Assembly (NCBI GenBank): GCA_900548225.1 | Contig: URJM01000083.1 | Coordinates: forward strand, 1-7,641 | DNA length: 7,641 nt | From: an uncultured bacterium | GTDB lineage: Bacteria > Verrucomicrobiota > Lentisphaeria > Oligosphaerales > Oligosphaeraceae | Direction of reading: 5' to 3' | Shown: one piece after another, positions 5,973 through 7,641 of the stretch | How the letters are laid out: every line of letters begins with the position of its first letter | Numbering within the stretch: position 1 is the first letter of the stretch | Notes under the pieces: model-generated | What the model saw: the letters and a program-made list of their open reading frames with translations, nothing else | Database searches by the model: none | What the model was told of the DNA's origin: nothing | Made by a program: the position numbers and the translations under genes

Positions 5973-7088
5973 ATGATCCAAAGGCTTGTCCTAGGCCATT
6001 TCAGGAACTACGAACGACAGACCGTCGAGTTCGCCGGCGGTGCAAATGCACTGCTGGGTGAAAATGGCCAGGGCAAGACCAATATCCTGGAGGCAGTCTA
6101 TTATCTGTCACTGCTGAGGTCATTTCGGACAACCCAGGTCGCAACACTCCTGAATTCCGGCACGGGGAGCTTCTCAATCTATGGGGAGATCCTTGACGCC
6201 AACGGCATACAGACACGCCTCGGAGTAAGCAACGGAGCCGTCCGCCGGCTCCTGGTGGATGGACAGCCCGTCCGGCGCTCCAGCGATTTCATCTCCAGGC
6301 TTGTCTGCGCCCCCTTCCTCCCCGAAGATCTGGCAATCGTAAAAGGACACCCGGGGGGACGGCGGAGATTCCTCGATATCGCACTTTGCCAAGTATCCCA
6401 GGGGTATCTCCGAAGCCTTCAGAATTTCGACGAGGCACTGCGAAGCCGAAACGCAATGCTCAAACTCTCCGACCGGCATCCGAGGAATGTCGCCACTGCA
6501 TACGACCATCTCCTCGCAGAGTATGCATCGCAGGTGGAAATCGAACGCAGGGGACTCGCTGAAAGACTCAACGAGGCCGTCGAAAGAATCTCGAAGGTGT
6601 TCTTCCCGGACGGACGGCTCCTGGCGGTGAATTATCTCTCGGGAATCGGAAGGCTGCTGGAACCACTCGCCGACGACCGAAACGCAATCCAGGAAAAGTA
6701 CGCAAAAATGCTGGACGAGGCATACGACAGGGACGCACGCGACGGGGCGACAAGATACGGGCCACACCGCAGCGACCTGGCTTGCATGATGAATGGAAGA
6801 ATGCTCTCGCTATACGGCTCGGAGGGAGAGTGTCGCGCCGCGGCAATAGCACTGAGGCTCGCCCTGCTGGAAATCCTCGTCGAAAGACACGGGCCAAGGG
6901 GAGTCACAATCCTCGTCGATGATGTCCTGGGAGAACTCGATGGCACCCGACGAGCCGCATTCCTGGAACAGGTGACTTCCTCCGGGCAGATGATATTCGC
7001 AGGAACTGCGCTCCCACAGGGATTCCCCCCAGGAGCCAGGGTGTTCCAGGTCAGAGCAGGACAAGTCGCACAGGTGTCGCCAGATTAA
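5973..7088 (+). CDS. recF: DNA replication and repair protein RecF
   Basis: A 371-residue SMC-like ABC ATPase of normal RecF length. RecF, with RecO and RecR, loads RecA at single-strand gaps. Visible features: the N-terminal strand MIQRLVLGHFRNYE, Walker A GENGQGKTN (29-37), LLRSFRT (48-53), a helical arm at about 150-250, RYGPHRSDL (261-269), the ABC signature region SEGECRAAAIALRLA (283-297) and Walker B ILVDDVLGELD (313-323). The signature SEGEC is a variant of the more common STGQQR form, but the catalytic Asp pair is intact. The start ATG follows the phosphoesterase stop by 18 nt without an obvious Shine-Dalgarno, which suggests translational coupling. recF is often next to dnaA, dnaN or gyrB; none of these is here. 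Confidence 0.96.
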   Translation: MIQRLVLGHFRNYERQTVEFAGGANALLGENGQGKTNILEAVYYLSLLRSFRTTQVATLLNSGTGSFSIYGEILDANGIQTRLGVSNGAVRRLLVDGQPVRRSSDFISRLVCAPFLPEDLAIVKGHPGGRRRFLDIALCQVSQGYLRSLQNFDEALRSRNAMLKLSDRHPRNVATAYDHLLAEYASQVEIERRGLAERLNEAVERISKVFFPDGRLLAVNYLSGIGRLLEPLADDRNAIQEKYAKMLDEAYDRDARDGATRYGPHRSDLACMMNGRMLSLYGSEGECRAAAIALRLALLEILVERHGPRGVTILVDDVLGELDGTRRAAFLEQVTSSGQMIFAGTALPQGFPPGARVFQVRAGQVAQVSPD

Positions 7089-7140
7089 ATGGGACACACG
7101 GCAGAATTGCCGGCGGGCGCGTCTCCCTCCTAAAGCCATT

Positions 7141-7237
7141 TTGAACCACGAATGGACGCGAAAGTAGGGAGGAGGGAGAAGAAAGGAGAAAGTAGTGCGT
7201 GGACACTTTGCAGTGGGCTACCGTCAAGGAGGAGGGA
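7141..7237 (+). repeat. Intergenic tandem repeat unit B (97 bp)
   Basis: It starts ttgaaccacgaa and ends tcaaggaggaggga, 53 nt after the recF stop. It differs from the next unit mainly by a 10-bp insertion (around tggacgcgaa) and a few substitutions (for example gggcta versus gggctt). It includes a 26-nt pure purine run at 7167-7192. It matches copy A (2406-2479) in inverted orientation. I see no reading frame of interest. Confidence 0.9.
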
Positions 7238-7324
7238 TTGAACCACGAAAGTAGGGAAGAGGGAGAAGAAGGGAGAAAGTAGTGCGTGGACACTTTGCAG
7301 TGGGCTTCCGTCAAGGAGGAGGGA
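7238..7324 (+). repeat. Intergenic tandem repeat unit C (87 bp)
   Basis: A direct tandem copy of the preceding unit, again starting ttgaaccacgaa and ending tcaaggaggaggga. A third ttgaaccacgaa begins immediately at 7325, so the array is two full units plus the start of a third that runs into the palindromic element. Confidence 0.9.
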
Positions 7325-7419
7325 TTGAACCACGAATATTATATTTTTCGTGTGTTTCGTGCTTTTCGTGGTTTAAATGATTTCTATTATTCGTGCCCAT
7401 TAGTGTCCATTCGTGGTTC
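7325..7419. repeat. 'accacgaa' degenerate repeat cluster, right copy
   Basis: gaaccacgaat (7327-7337) is the exact inverted complement of attcgtggttc (7409-7419), so the element is bounded by 11-bp inverted ends. Inside are ttcgtg words. Bases 7341-7384 match 2288-2331 perfectly in inverted orientation. It lacks the 17-bp palindrome of the left copy. No gene is visible in 7089-7534. Confidence 0.88.
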
Positions 7420-7489
7420 CCTCCTCCCTGCTAATCTTTGTGGGACGCGGTAAATTATTCCTCCTGCCGCGCCTGGCCAGAAGGGGGAC

Positions 7490-7507
7490 AAGGAGTCTCC
7501 TTTTTTT
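7490..7507 (+). terminator. Weak terminator-like hairpin plus T-run
   Basis: AAGGA (7490-7494) pairs with TCCTT (7498-7502) around a 3-nt loop, and a run of seven Ts spans 7501-7507. The stem is short and overlaps the T-run, so termination strength is doubtful. It lies 400 nt after recF, with the repeats between, and 28 nt before the next gene's start. Confidence 0.3.
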
Positions 7508-7534
7508 GCGCGAGGAGTAGAACCGGAATCCTTC

Positions 7535-7641
7535 ATGAGTCGTGCTTCTGAAACAATCCAGTATGCCGTCGAAGGGGTGGAGCTGCCGCCTCTGCCGGAG
7601 TTGTTCAAGGACGCGACCTTGCTTCGCGGCTCCACTTCGAC
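7535..7641 (+). CDS. Unrecognised protein, 5' part only
   Basis: An open frame from ATG 7535 to the window end gives 35 codons (MSRASETIQYAVEGVELPPL, then PELFKDATLLRGSTS). There is no signal peptide or membrane segment, and the visible part is acidic and Leu/Pro-rich. Codon use resembles the rest of the window. GAGGAG (7512-7517) lies 17 nt upstream, rather far for a Shine-Dalgarno. I do not recognise the family from this fragment. Overlapping frames on the other strand are less convincing, as they run into the repeats. Confidence 0.55.
   Translation, partial: MSRASETIQYAVEGVELPPLPELFKDATLLRGSTS

Noticed and set aside
7051..7333. Minus-strand open frames with internally repeated peptides
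   Set aside because: Their repetition only reflects the tandem DNA repeat. The same peptide appears in two different frames, as expected of non-coding repeats.
7141..7337. CRISPR array
   Set aside because: The units are 87-97 bp and similar along their whole length, with no short repeat plus unique spacers and no cas genes nearby.

Overview
The window is a GC-rich bacterial chromosome segment, and every gene I can support lies on the + strand. A SUMF1/formylglycine-generating-enzyme (FGE)-type exported protein, a BspA-like leucine-rich-repeat protein, and intergenic tracts built from degenerate 'accacgaa' words together suggest the PVC superphylum (Lentisphaerota, Kiritimatiellota or Verrucomicrobiota). 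This rests on family knowledge and general impression. No marker gene in the window settles it.

Layout. (1) 1-666: the 3' end of an FGE-sulfatase-fold gene. The codons of its last 33 residues look like a variable region diversified by a diversity-generating retroelement (DGR). (2) 667-824: a non-coding spacer with a long imperfect hairpin and a second, 3-mismatch copy of the gene's 3' terminus. (3) 825-2210: a secreted beta-helix/BspA-LRR surface protein. (4) 2211-2557: an intergenic repeat cluster. (5) 2558-3232: fructose-6-phosphate aldolase/small transaldolase. (6) 3278-3456: tRNA-Val(CAC) with a good sigma70-type promoter and an intrinsic terminator. (7) 3484-4740: an MFS transporter. (8) 4869-5954 and 5973-7088: a secreted calcineurin-like phosphoesterase followed 18 nt later by recF, probably co-transcribed. 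(9) 7089-7534: a second repeat cluster that is an inverted copy of the first, with one 87-97 bp unit in tandem. (10) 7535 to the end: the start of an unrecognised gene.

The housekeeping block (aldolase, tRNA, transporter, phosphoesterase, recF; about 4.7 kb) is bounded by inverted copies of the same composite repeat, one arm including a 44-bp perfect match. The exported proteins lie to its left. The genes do not form one pathway. fsa, the tRNA and the MFS gene look like separate transcription units, and only the phosphoesterase-recF pair looks operonic.

The best candidate for something special is the FGE gene's 3' end. It combines AAC-derived-looking codons in a C-type-lectin-like fold, a conserved terminal 27-mer that could serve as the initiation of mutagenic homology (IMH), a strong hairpin just downstream, and a second copy of the 27-mer. 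No reverse transcriptase or template repeat lies in the window, so any DGR would have to act from elsewhere in the genome.
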